Below, in pieces: positions 13,048 to 20,810 of a DNA stretch of 38,326 nucleotides (the first letter of the stretch is position 1; each line of letters begins with the position of its first letter). Position numbers and translations under genes: made by a program. The notes under the pieces were generated by a model. That model had not been told where the DNA came from. It worked only from the letters and a program-made list of their open reading frames with translations, and made no database searches. Source of the stretch: a virus; IMG/VR virus record IMGVR_UViG_3300034284_003267, positions 1 through 38,326 of that record; one strand, given 5' to 3'.

Positions 13048-14715
13048 ATGACCGGCAAAAATCCCGAACTCGTGGAGAAGGTGATGCAGCGCCACCAGGA
13101 AATGGTGATGCAGCGCACGACGTGGGAAAACCTGTGGGAGGACATCGCGAAGTATGTGATGCCGCGCAAAGCCGGTCTTTTCACCCAGCAGTCGCAGCCC
13201 GACATCGCGGACGAGACGATGCTATTCGACGGCACGGCGGTGCGGGCGAACATGATTTTGGCCAACGGGCAACTGGCGTGGATGACGCCGATGGAATCAC
13301 GGTGGTTCTCGATGGACGCACCGAAGGAGATGGAGAGCGAGGACACCATCGAGCAGTGGTTCAAGCGGTGCACCGAGGTGGTGCAGGCCGAACTCACGCG
13401 GAGCAATTTCTACACGGAAATCCACGAGCTTTATCTGGACCGGGGCGCGTTCGGCACGGCGGCGATCCTTGTCGAGGCCGGTCGCAATGCCGCGCTCAAC
13501 TTCACGAAGCTCGACATCGGCACGTTTGCCATTGCGGAAAACGACGAGGGGTATGTGGACACACTCTCCCGCGAATACGAGATGTCGGCACGGCAGGCCG
13601 CGCTCAAGTTCGGCGTCGAGGCGCTCTCCGAGGGGATGCGAAAGGAACTCGATGCTCCGAAATCCTCGCGCAAGTTCACCATCGTTCACATGATCTATCC
13701 CCGGGGACCGGGCGAGATCGAGCTGGGAAAGAAGGATGCGAACAACAAGCCGTATGCCTCGGTCTACATCGAGAAGACCGGCAAGCATGTGCTGCTGGCG
13801 AGCGGCTACGACGAGCAGCCGTTTTTTGTCACCCGCTACCTCAAGTGGAAGAACTGCGAAGCCTATGGCTACTCGCCTTCGTGGACCGCGCTGCCAGAGG
13901 CCAAGCAACTCAATTTTCTGGAAAAGCAACTCGACAGCCTTGCCGAACTCACCGCGTTCCCGCGGATCTTGATCCCTGCGGGATTCGACGGGGACATCGA
14001 TCTGCGGGCCGGTGGCGTCACCTACTTTGATCCGAACAACCCGCAGGCCACGCCGAAGGAGTGGGGGACGCAGGGCCGCTACGATATCGGGGTGGCCCGT
14101 GCCGAATGGAAGCGCAATGCGATCAACGAGGCGTTCCATGTGGACCTCTTCAAGATGTTCGCGATGCTGGAAAAGCAGATGACCGCCCGCGAGGTGGCCG
14201 AGCGCAGCGCCGAGAAGCTCATCCAGTTCTCTCCGACCTTTGCCCGGATGACGACCGAGCTTTTCAACCCGCTCCTGCGCCGGGTCTTTGCGATCCTTGC
14301 CCGCCAAGGGAAATTCCCGCCACCGCCCCAGCAACTGGAGATGGTTGGATTTGTCCCCGAGCCGGACATTGCCTACAACTCCCGAATCGCCCTGGCGATC
14401 AAGCAGCTGGAGAATGCCGCATTCGTCCGCACCAGCGAGATGCTCTTGCCCTACGCGCAAATCAAGCCCGACATGCTGGACAATTTCGACTTTGACGAAA
14501 TCTGCCGCGACATGGCCCGCAACGATGGCCTGCCTGCCAGATGGCTGATGGAGGAGGAACTAGTCGCGCAGCAACGCGCTGCCCGCGCCCAAGCCCAACA
14601 GCAGGCCATGCAGGCCGAGCAGATGGAGCGCACCGCTGCCGCGCTCGGGAAGGCGGGAGCGGTCAAACAGGATTCCATGTTGGCCGGGATGCTCCCGGGA
14701 ATGTCCGCTGCATGA
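13048..14715 (+). CDS. T7-like portal (head-tail connector) protein, 555 aa
   Basis: Dodecameric portal of the podovirus head-tail connector family (T7 gp8-like). Recognised by the N-terminal WENLWEDIAKYVMPRKAG, LFDGTAVRANMILANGQLAWMTPMESRWF (in two stretches), YLDRGAFGTAAIL and C-terminal helices ELFNPLLRRVFAILARQG. The Gln-rich end (520-555) is typical. It makes the ring through which DNA is packaged by the terminase upstream and on which tail tubular A docks. No Shine-Dalgarno sequence; the ATG follows the dispersed element directly. The stop overlaps the next start (ATGA). Confidence 0.93.
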   Translation: MTGKNPELVEKVMQRHQEMVMQRTTWENLWEDIAKYVMPRKAGLFTQQSQPDIADETMLFDGTAVRANMILANGQLAWMTPMESRWFSMDAPKEMESEDTIEQWFKRCTEVVQAELTRSNFYTEIHELYLDRGAFGTAAILVEAGRNAALNFTKLDIGTFAIAENDEGYVDTLSREYEMSARQAALKFGVEALSEGMRKELDAPKSSRKFTIVHMIYPRGPGEIELGKKDANNKPYASVYIEKTGKHVLLASGYDEQPFFVTRYLKWKNCEAYGYSPSWTALPEAKQLNFLEKQLDSLAELTAFPRILIPAGFDGDIDLRAGGVTYFDPNNPQATPKEWGTQGRYDIGVARAEWKRNAINEAFHVDLFKMFAMLEKQMTAREVAERSAEKLIQFSPTFARMTTELFNPLLRRVFAILARQGKFPPPPQQLEMVGFVPEPDIAYNSRIALAIKQLENAAFVRTSEMLLPYAQIKPDMLDNFDFDEICRDMARNDGLPARWLMEEELVAQQRAARAQAQQQAMQAEQMERTAAALGKAGAVKQDSMLAGMLPGMSAA

Positions 14716-15008
14716 TGGCACCCAACGACAAGGCCGAGGCACTCCGACGCGAGCGCGAGCGCCAAAAGATCACCAATGCCTACCACCGGGTGTTTGGCGG
14801 CAAGGAGGGAGCTGCGGTCCTCGCGGATCTCAAGACGCAGTTTGCCACCGAGTCCCAAGTGTTCCTTCCCGGCTATGACTTCAACCCCGTGGTCGCCGCC
14901 CTGCGCGATGGCCAGCGTGGAGTGATCCTCCACATCGAGGCGGTTCTGCGGCGTCCGCTGATCGCCGACGCCAACATCGAAGAACCCAAACGAAAGGTCA
15001 AAAAATGA
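14712..15008 (+). CDS. Small head protein, Bbp19-like, 98 aa
   Basis: Starts in an ATGATG overlap with the portal stop. Sequence features AYHRVFGGKEGAAVLADLKTQF, then DFNPVVAALRDGQRGVILHIEAVL recall the Bbp19-type small structural protein (F-x-x-x-x-G-x-x-VL-x-DL, then GQR-x-V) found beside podovirus portals. Its function is not known to me. It is followed by another tiny gene in an ATGA overlap. Confidence 0.65.
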   Translation: MMAPNDKAEALRRERERQKITNAYHRVFGGKEGAAVLADLKTQFATESQVFLPGYDFNPVVAALRDGQRGVILHIEAVLRRPLIADANIEEPKRKVKK

Positions 15009-15181
15009 GTAAGAAATCCGAACCAAAAACAGACATCCCGCCGCGCCCGGAAATGGACCCGATGCTTGGGGACAAAACTATTGAACTGGTGGAGTGGCTG
15101 CGCGACTACGCGCCCGAGGAATTCCAAAAGACCTACGCAGGCCGGGAAACCCATCTCGGTTACCACCCGCATCAAGACTAA
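15005..15181 (+). CDS. Small protein before scaffold, 58 aa
   Basis: Starts in an ATGA overlap. Polar and Pro-rich at the N-terminus (KTDIPPRPEMDPMLGDK), then a helix TIELVEWLRDYAPEEFQKTY. Coupled translation and position suggest a structural accessory protein. No family recognised. Confidence 0.6.
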   Translation: MSKKSEPKTDIPPRPEMDPMLGDKTIELVEWLRDYAPEEFQKTYAGRETHLGYHPHQD

Positions 15182-15185
15182 CACG

Positions 15186-15200
15186 GTTTTGACTGATACC
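15186..15200 (+). repeat. Dispersed element before scaffold
   Basis: GTTTTGACTGATACC, exact consensus. It begins 5 nt after the preceding stop and ends 4 nt before the scaffold ATG at 15205. No Shine-Dalgarno sequence is present. Confidence 0.8.
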
Positions 15201-15204
15201 ATTT

Positions 15205-16095
15205 ATGGAAGACACCACCATCGACACCTCCGGTGAGACCTCGCTTCTCGCCGCAGCCGATAACGCCTCCCCGGAGGCACCAGGGCAGCCCTCACCGGCT
15301 GCGGAACCACCCGCCGACCCCGCGCAACCCTCGACTCCCTCGACGGGCTGGGTGAACCCGGACGGAACCTTTGGCGACAAGTGGCTCGATGCCCTGCCCG
15401 AGGATGCCAAGGAATACAAGGACACGCTGGCGAAATACAAAAGCGTCCCAGACATGGCCAAGGCGCTCGCAAATGCGAATGCGCTGATTGGAAAAAAGCT
15501 CGGCGTTCCCGGCGAGAAATCCACGCCCGAGGAGGTCGCCGCTTTTCGCCGCGCCATGGGTGTTCCCGAGTCGCTGGAGGAATACAAGTTTGCGCCCGAT
15601 GCGCTGCCCGAGGGACTGACGTGGAGTGACGAGTTTGCGAAGCCCTTCGCCGAGGTCGCTCACAAGCACAACATCCCGCCCAATGCGATGAAGGAGTTGG
15701 CCAACCAGTTTGCCAACTACGAGCGGCACAAATTTGACGCGATCCAAGCCACCTACGAAAAGCAGCGCACCGAGGCTGTGCAGACGCTCCAGAAGGAGTG
15801 GGGAGGGGATTTTGGAAAGAACATCGGACTCGCAAAGCAGGCGGCGAAGATGGCTGGGGTGGATTCCAATTCCCACGGGTTTTCCGATCCCGAGGTGGTG
15901 CGCGGATTTGTTCGCATGGCGCACATGATGAGCGAGGACAAGCTGGGCCGCTCGATGGGCGGCACGGAGTTCCTTACCGGCGCGGCCCGCGCCAAGGACA
16001 TCATGTCCAACCCCGATAACGCTTGGCACAAGCGCTACATGGAAGGCGACCGCGAGGCGGCCACGTTGGTTACCTCCCTGCTCAAGCAGGGATGA
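15205..16095 (+). CDS. Capsid scaffold/assembly protein, 296 aa
   Basis: T7 gp9-like by position and composition. A Pro/Ala-rich disordered N-terminus (1-50) leads to WVNPDGTFGDKWLDALPEDAKEY, a helical body with KKLGVPGEKSTPEEVAAFRRAMGVPES and LPEGLTWSDEFAKPFAEVAHKHNIPPNAMKEL (split by turns), a coiled coil YEKQRTEAVQTLQKEWG and a C-terminal helix. Scaffolds guide capsid shell assembly and then leave. Position between portal and capsid genes supports this. The start lies behind the dispersed element without a ribosome site. A tRNA gene begins 5 nt after the stop. Confidence 0.85.
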   Translation: MEDTTIDTSGETSLLAAADNASPEAPGQPSPAAEPPADPAQPSTPSTGWVNPDGTFGDKWLDALPEDAKEYKDTLAKYKSVPDMAKALANANALIGKKLGVPGEKSTPEEVAAFRRAMGVPESLEEYKFAPDALPEGLTWSDEFAKPFAEVAHKHNIPPNAMKELANQFANYERHKFDAIQATYEKQRTEAVQTLQKEWGGDFGKNIGLAKQAAKMAGVDSNSHGFSDPEVVRGFVRMAHMMSEDKLGRSMGGTEFLTGAARAKDIMSNPDNAWHKRYMEGDREAATLVTSLLKQG

Positions 16096-16100
16096 GATTT

Positions 16101-16171
16101 TGCAGGGTGGAGAAAAGGTATCTCACCAGATTCATAATCTGGAATTCCGGGTTCGACTCCCGGCCCTGCTA
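16101..16171 (+). tRNA. tRNA with CAT anticodon, initiator-like
   Basis: Cloverleaf: acceptor TGCAGGG/CCCTGCT (6 pairs with T1:T72 mismatch), D arm GAGA-AAAGGTA-TCTC, anticodon stem CCAGA/TCTGG with loop TTCATAA (anticodon CAT at 16133-16135), variable loop AATT, T arm CCGGG-TTCGACT-CCCGG, discriminator A, no encoded CCA. The unpaired 1:72 position and the A11:T24 pair are bacterial initiator hallmarks, but the three G:C pairs of the initiator anticodon stem are absent. It could also be an elongator Met or an Ile tRNA with modified C34. It sits unusually between scaffold and capsid genes. Confidence 0.85.
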
Positions 16172-16189
16172 GTTTCTTTTTTAAAAAAT

Positions 16190-16220
16190 ATTTTGACTGA
16201 TACCGCGCCATGCGGTATCA
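16190..16220 (+). repeat. Dispersed element extended into a perfect hairpin
   Basis: ATTTTGACTGATACC (16190-16204) overlaps a 9-bp stem TGATACCGC (16198-16206) / GCGGTATCA (16212-16220) with loop GCCAT. This is the only copy with a longer exact inverted repeat that could fold as RNA. Confidence 0.7.
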
Positions 16221-16328
16221 CGCATCCTGTCAGAGCAGACACCTCCTTTGTTGAGCCTGCTCCCTAAAACCCGCCGCCGCTGACCCCGTTCGGGACACTC
16301 GGAAGCGAAGGGAGCAACTAAACCATCA

Positions 16329-16343
16329 GTTTCGACTGATACC
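16329..16343 (+). repeat. Dispersed element before capsid gene
   Basis: GTTTCGACTGATACC, 25 nt upstream of the capsid ATG. With flanks it shares a 19-nt identity (CAGTTTCGACTGATACCAA) with the copy inside the giant gene at 33345. Confidence 0.75.
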
Positions 16344-16368
16344 AAATCACTCAACCAAAGGAGATACA

Positions 16369-17274
16369 ATGGCAGACTTAAACGGGGTTCTCACAAACGT
16401 CCCCAACCACTACACCACCCAGTTCGATAGCAACTGGAAACACCTCGTTCAGCAGAAGAATTCCAAGCTGAAAGAATACGTCACCGTCGATTCCATCGAG
16501 GGCAAGGAGAAATCCTACAACCAGATCGACACCACCTCGATGACGCAGATCACGGATCGCTCCCGCGATACCCGCATCAGCGACCAGGTGATGGCCAAAC
16601 GCTGGATTCGCCCGCAGCAATACGACTGCGCGAAGCTCATCGATGAATGGGACGAGCAGCTTCTTGGAGAAGTTGTGCTGCCCACCAGCCCGATCATCCA
16701 ATCCCACGCTGCTGCCTATGGCCGCACCTGCGACACGATCATCATCGGCGCTCTCGGCGGAACCGCCTTCACCGGCGCGACCGGAACGACCGCCACCACA
16801 TTGCCCGCTGGCCAGAAGGTCGCGGTCAACTTCGTGGAGTCCGGCACCGCCGCCAACTCCGGCCTTACCATCGCGAAGCTTCGCGCTGCGAAGTTCCTCT
16901 TCGACTCCAACGATGTCGATGAGGAGGAGGAGCGCATCATCGTGGTTTCGGCCAAGCAGCTTCAAGACCTGCTCCGCACGACTGAGGCGACCAGCGCTGA
17001 CTACAACACGGTTCGCGCCCTCGTGGACGGCAATCTGAACACCTTCATGGGTTTCAAATTCCGCCGCACGCAGTTGCTGCCGAAGACCAGCACGGTTCGC
17101 AGCGTCTACGCCTACGTGAAGTCCGGAGTGATCCTCGCCGAGCGTGGCCTCAAGACCCACATGGATGTTCGCGCCGACCTCTCGCACTCGCTCCAAATCC
17201 GCTCGGTGGCATCCCTTGCCGCCGTCCGCATGGAAGAGAAGAAAGTCGTCGAGATCGCTTGCGACGAAGCCTAA
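16369..17274 (+). CDS. Major capsid protein, 301 aa
   Basis: Forms the head shell; HK97-fold by context. Sequence features of phage capsid proteins of this length: N-terminal arm VPNHYTTQFDSNWKHLVQQKNSKLKEYVTV (split), the segment DQVMAKRWIRPQQYDCAKLIDEWDE, a Gly/Thr-rich loop GATGTTATTLPAGQKVAV and a C-terminal domain with RALVDGNLNTFMGFKFRRTQLL and SVASLAAVRMEEKKVVEIACDE. It has the best ribosome site of the late genes (AAAGGAGATACA before ATG) and a strong terminator behind it, as expected for the most abundant virion protein. Confidence 0.9.
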   Translation: MADLNGVLTNVPNHYTTQFDSNWKHLVQQKNSKLKEYVTVDSIEGKEKSYNQIDTTSMTQITDRSRDTRISDQVMAKRWIRPQQYDCAKLIDEWDEQLLGEVVLPTSPIIQSHAAAYGRTCDTIIIGALGGTAFTGATGTTATTLPAGQKVAVNFVESGTAANSGLTIAKLRAAKFLFDSNDVDEEEERIIVVSAKQLQDLLRTTEATSADYNTVRALVDGNLNTFMGFKFRRTQLLPKTSTVRSVYAYVKSGVILAERGLKTHMDVRADLSHSLQIRSVASLAAVRMEEKKVVEIACDEA

Positions 17275-17288
17275 TTCCCGCACCCCGC

Positions 17289-17323
17289 TGGCAGACCGGG
17301 AAATGTCTGCCACCCCTTTTTTT
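17289..17323 (+). terminator. Rho-independent terminator after capsid gene
   Basis: TGGCAGAC (17289-17296) and GTCTGCCA (17305-17312) form a perfect 8-bp stem with an 8-nt loop, followed by CCCC and seven T. It would limit read-through from the highly expressed capsid gene into the tail genes. Confidence 0.85.
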
Positions 17324-17344
17324 CAATCCGAAGACCGCGCCTAA

Positions 17345-19546
17345 ATGACCGACGTCCAAATCTGCAATCTGGCCCTTGCCCGACTCGGGGATGCGCGGAT
17401 CACCGCGCTCACGGACGCGACCGCCCAGGCGCAGTATTGCTCTCTCTTCTACGAGCAGACCCTTGGTGAACTTCAAAGCGAGTTTGACTGGCAATTCTGC
17501 CGGAAGCTCGCCACGGCCACGGCCACCACGGCCCCGGCGTTTGGTTATTCCTCGGCTTACACGCTGCCCACGGATTTCCTGCGCCTGCTTCGGGTCAACG
17601 GCATCGACGAGGACGAGAATTTCGGCAAGTGGGAGATCGTCTCGGGAACGCTCCACACCTCCCTGCCTGCGCCGATCCAGATCGACTACATCGCCCGGGT
17701 TACCGACACGACAAAGTTTCCTCCTGTCTTCATCGAAATCTTTTCTTCGAAGCTGGCCACGAACCTTGCGATGCCGCTCACCGGCTCAAAGGAACTCTTT
17801 TCCCAGATGGCCGAGGTGTTCTCGGCCAACATCCAGCGACCTGCCGTCAAGGCGCTCATCCTTTCAGAATCCTCGCCGCGCCCTGCGGCCACGCTCACCG
17901 AGGATGAACTCTGCCGCCAAGCGATCCTGCGCGTGGGGACGGCGGAGCAATTTGGCCCGTCTTCGCAAGCGATGCTGCTGGCCAAGTCGCTTTACCCGCA
18001 GGTGCGGGACGCGCTGCTACTGACCGGCTCATGGACGTGGGCGATGAAGTCCACCACGGTCATTGAGACGCTGCCCCGCCCGGAATACAAGTGGGCCTAC
18101 CGCTACGCCATTCCCTCCGACTGCCTGCGCGTGTTCCGCGTGAACGACTACGATGCCACGAGCGAGTCGGCGTGGGAGGTGTCTGGCAATTTCATCCTCA
18201 CCAATGCGGACTCGGGATCTCCGGCGTGGGTTGCTGGCCGCTCTTATGAGGTCGGCAATGCAGTCTCCAACAACGGGGCGGTCTACCGCTGCGTGGTCGC
18301 CGGATCGACCAAGGAACCGGGGGTCACGACCGGCTGGCAATCCGATTGGGATGTGTGGCTCGGCTCGGCCATCACGCTGGAATATGTCCGCAAGGTCACC
18401 GAGGTAACCCTCTTCGATTCCCTCTTCATCGACCTTCTCACGGCCAGCCTTGCCGCGAAGCTCGCCATCCCTCTGACCGGCGATGCGGGCAAGGCAGGGA
18501 TGCTCGCCAAAGAAACCGAAGTCCTCGGCAAAAACCCGGCCATGCGCCGGGACTCGACCGAGCGCAAGCCCAAGATCAAACCGGCGTGGACTTCCTCCAA
18601 GCTGGTTTCCTCCCGCTCGGGTGGTGACGGGATCGAATCCTCCAAGGTCAACGGCGGTGGCCCCGCAGGCGGCATCAGCTATCCGTCCCTGCTTGTGACG
18701 GTCGGCAGCGTCACCAACCTGCCCTCCGGCTCCACCCCCACGGTCACCAACACCGGCACGAACGACACGGCGGTTCTGAATTTCGGACTCCCGCAGGGAC
18801 CGGCTGGCACTGTCAATGTCGGCACGACCACGACCGGGGCCGCAGGAACCAATGCCAGCGTCACCGCCACCGGCACCCCGGAGAACCGGGTTCTCAATTT
18901 CACCATCCCGCAGGGCATCCAAGGCATTCAAGGTATCCAAGGACCGCAAGGAACAACGGGAGCCACCGGCCCCGCGAACACTCTTTCCATCGGCACGGTC
19001 ACCGCTGGTCCCACCGCTGCGGCGTCGATCACCGGCACCGCCCCGAACCAGACGCTCAACCTCACCCTCCAGCAATCCGCCCTCCTTTCCTCGGCGAAGA
19101 CCACGCTGACCGGCAACGGCACGCTCAAGACCTTCTCCGTTTCGGGACTCAAATCGAGCGACCCGAACCATGTCATCGTCTCGATCAACGGCGTCGTGCA
19201 GGAACCGACGACCGACTACACGGTGTCCCAAGGCGCTGGCACGATCACGTTCACAACCGCGATCCCGAACGGCGCAAAAATCGTTGTTGTCGCCCTCGGC
19301 CTCTACTCGCCCACCACCCAGCGCGATCCCGACAACTACATCCACGCTTTCGCCCTCAACACCGCTGGCACTTTTTCCTACTACGGCCTGCTTCTCAATT
19401 CCGACATCCCGACCACCGGCTCCGCCGCTGCCGTGGCCAAGTGGATCATCACCCGCTCCGCCCTGTCCTCCGCCGGAGCCGTCACTGCCACCGCCCAAGC
19501 GACCAATGTCGCGTGGAACAACCGGGAGACCGCCACCTACGCATGA
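17345..19546 (+). CDS. Duplicated tail tubular A protein fused to a collagen-like fibre, 733 aa
   Basis: Residues 1-175 are a T7 gp11-like tail adaptor (ICNLALARLGDARITALTD, ...LPTDFLRLLRVNG, ...IEIFSSKLATNLAMPLTG). Residues about 183-425 repeat the same domain (CRQAILRVG, LPRPEYKWAYRYAIPSDCLRV in part, LFIDLLTASLAAKLAIPLTG) with a carbohydrate-binding-like insert WVAGRSYEVGNAVSNNGAVYRC (about 293-340). A Thr/Gly-rich stretch with collagen-like GIQGIQGIQGPQGTTGATG (about 520-545) joins a beta-rich fibre module (560-660) and a C-terminal tag KWIITRSALSSAGAVTAT. An adaptor fused to a fibre is unusual. It follows the capsid terminator, so a promoter or read-through is needed; none was assigned. 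Confidence 0.85.
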   Translation: MTDVQICNLALARLGDARITALTDATAQAQYCSLFYEQTLGELQSEFDWQFCRKLATATATTAPAFGYSSAYTLPTDFLRLLRVNGIDEDENFGKWEIVSGTLHTSLPAPIQIDYIARVTDTTKFPPVFIEIFSSKLATNLAMPLTGSKELFSQMAEVFSANIQRPAVKALILSESSPRPAATLTEDELCRQAILRVGTAEQFGPSSQAMLLAKSLYPQVRDALLLTGSWTWAMKSTTVIETLPRPEYKWAYRYAIPSDCLRVFRVNDYDATSESAWEVSGNFILTNADSGSPAWVAGRSYEVGNAVSNNGAVYRCVVAGSTKEPGVTTGWQSDWDVWLGSAITLEYVRKVTEVTLFDSLFIDLLTASLAAKLAIPLTGDAGKAGMLAKETEVLGKNPAMRRDSTERKPKIKPAWTSSKLVSSRSGGDGIESSKVNGGGPAGGISYPSLLVTVGSVTNLPSGSTPTVTNTGTNDTAVLNFGLPQGPAGTVNVGTTTTGAAGTNASVTATGTPENRVLNFTIPQGIQGIQGIQGPQGTTGATGPANTLSIGTVTAGPTAAASITGTAPNQTLNLTLQQSALLSSAKTTLTGNGTLKTFSVSGLKSSDPNHVIVSINGVVQEPTTDYTVSQGAGTITFTTAIPNGAKIVVVALGLYSPTTQRDPDNYIHAFALNTAGTFSYYGLLLNSDIPTTGSAAAVAKWIITRSALSSAGAVTATAQATNVAWNNRETATYA

Positions 19547-19878
19547 CGACCATCACCGAGACCAACATCACCCAACAACTGGACCTTACCCAGTTCCAAA
19601 TCGTTTTCCCGGACGATGCGAACCAGGTCGTGGAGTATCCCGCCAAGTCCGCTTTCCCGGAGACAGGTCGCGACCGCCGCCTCTACCTCGCGCAGGACAA
19701 CGGCACCCTCTGGCGCTGGACGGGCGACTACTACCAGCAAACCGCCGACTTGCCCCCTGTCTTTTCCCAAACCCCTCCCGCGCACCCCTACACCGGGCAG
19801 CGCTGGACCACCCCTTTTGATCTCACCACCTACGAATGGTTCGCGGGCGCGTGGGTCGAAAAACCAACCAACCACTAG
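19543..19878 (+). CDS. Small tail-associated protein, 111 aa
   Basis: Starts in an ATGA overlap with the fusion fibre gene. Segments FQIVFPDDANQVVEYPAKSAFPETG, RRLYLAQDNGTLWRWTGDYYQQ and YEWFAGAWVE form strand-rich repeats of the phage fibre-cap type (x-LY-x-A-x-D-N-G-x-x-W-R-W-x-G). It probably decorates the fibre or helps assembly. No Shine-Dalgarno sequence. Confidence 0.65.
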   Translation: MTTITETNITQQLDLTQFQIVFPDDANQVVEYPAKSAFPETGRDRRLYLAQDNGTLWRWTGDYYQQTADLPPVFSQTPPAHPYTGQRWTTPFDLTTYEWFAGAWVEKPTNH

Positions 19879-19889
19879 AAAACACCACC

Positions 19890-20801
19890 ATGGCAGCTAT
19901 CACATTCCCAAGTTCACCAACCCTCAACCAAGTCCACACGGTCGGCGACCGTAGCTGGAAATACAACGGCACCGCTTGGAAACTCGTTCCTCGCACCACC
20001 GACGCCGTTGTTGAGGGCAGCAATAACCTCTACTTCACCAACGCCCGCGTGGCCTCCGCGCCCGCCGTGACCTCGCTGGAATCCCGCGCATCGGCCATCG
20101 AAGGCGATATCACCGCCATCGAATCGGCAGCGACCAGCTTGACCAGCCGTGTCGGCACCGCCGAAGGGGAAATCGATTCCCTCCAATCCGGCCTCTCCAC
20201 CGCCCAGAGCGACATCACCGCGCTCAATGGTCGGGTGGACAATGTCCTCTCCAATGTCGATGCCGAGGCGATTGATTCGCTGACAGAGGTTGTCGCCGCT
20301 TTTGAGGCCGCCGACAGCAACTTGAACGGAGCGATCACCAGCCTCGCCTCCAGCGCCTCCAGCGCCTTGGAAGCCGCCGTCACTGATCTGGAAGCCGCCG
20401 ACAGCGCGTTGGATTCCAGACTCTCGACTGCCGAAGGCGAGATCGACACGCTCCAATCCGACCTCGACGCCGCCGAGTCCGCCGCCAGCACACTCGCGGG
20501 CCGCGTGACCACTGCGGAAGGCGACATCGATTCGTTGGAAGGCCGCGCCTCCTCTTTGGAGAGCGATATGGCCGCTGCCGAAGGACGCCTCGATACCATC
20601 GAAAGTGCTGCATCGACCTTGGCTGGTCGGGTGACGACTGCCGAAGGGGAAATCGACGCGCTCGAAAGCGGCAAGCAGATCAAGGATGTCATCAGCGCCT
20701 CCGCTCCTTCGCATGTTGAGGGACTGCGCTGGGTCGATAGCAACGACATGACCGAGTATCTCAGCTACGGCGGAGCCTGGGTCGAACTCGACAAGCAGTA
20801 A
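19890..20801 (+). CDS. Long coiled-coil tail fibre protein, 303 aa
   Basis: The N-terminal module FPSSPTLNQVHTVGDRSWKYNGTAWKLV recurs in the next gene. Residues about 55-275 are an Ala/Ser/Glu-rich heptad coiled coil with internal repeats of TAEGEIDSLQS, SAASTLAGRVTTAEG and similar; the DNA GCCGAAGGGGAAATCGA occurs twice (about 20159 and 20639). A short C-terminal globular part follows. It should form a trimeric shaft. The repeats make length variation by slippage or recombination likely. No Shine-Dalgarno sequence; the leader is AAAACACCACC. Confidence 0.8.
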   Translation: MAAITFPSSPTLNQVHTVGDRSWKYNGTAWKLVPRTTDAVVEGSNNLYFTNARVASAPAVTSLESRASAIEGDITAIESAATSLTSRVGTAEGEIDSLQSGLSTAQSDITALNGRVDNVLSNVDAEAIDSLTEVVAAFEAADSNLNGAITSLASSASSALEAAVTDLEAADSALDSRLSTAEGEIDTLQSDLDAAESAASTLAGRVTTAEGDIDSLEGRASSLESDMAAAEGRLDTIESAASTLAGRVTTAEGEIDALESGKQIKDVISASAPSHVEGLRWVDSNDMTEYLSYGGAWVELDKQ

Positions 20802-20810
20802 TCCACACCC

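Larger units (their letters stand above)
16172..16368 (+). promoter_or_regulatory. Structured 197-nt leader of the capsid gene
   Basis: No gene here. It holds a T/A tract (16174-16194), the dispersed element (16190-16204) running into a hairpin, a second element (16329-16343), and complementary segments that exclude each other: GAGCAG (16233-16238) with CTGCTC (16257-16262), or GCTCCCT (16259-16265) with AGGGAGC (16309-16315). The only strong Shine-Dalgarno sequence near a late gene with the element, AAAGGAG, ends about 7 nt before the capsid ATG. A conformational control of capsid expression, or tRNA processing signals, are possible. Confidence 0.5.

Noticed and set aside
13031-13062. Reading the dispersed element as a -35 promoter box (TTGACT)
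   Set aside because: The ATG lies 2 nt after the element at the portal gene and 1 nt after it at 37908, and no consistent -10 box is found 17 nt downstream of the copies.
13297-14460. 387-codon minus-strand frame opposite portal
   Set aside because: Portal is firmly identified; the minus frame has no family features.
16101-16171. tRNA gene as integration target (att site)
   Set aside because: It lies in the middle of the morphogenesis genes, 16 kb from the integrase, with no second copy of its 3' end in the window.
18029-19498. 489-codon minus-strand Gly/Arg/Asp-rich frame
   Set aside because: Antisense shadow of the adaptor-fibre gene, caused by GC-rich third positions.
19890-20801. CRISPR-like or tandem DNA repeat array
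   Set aside because: The repeats are imperfect heptad codons of a coiled-coil fibre, not regularly spaced identical repeats.
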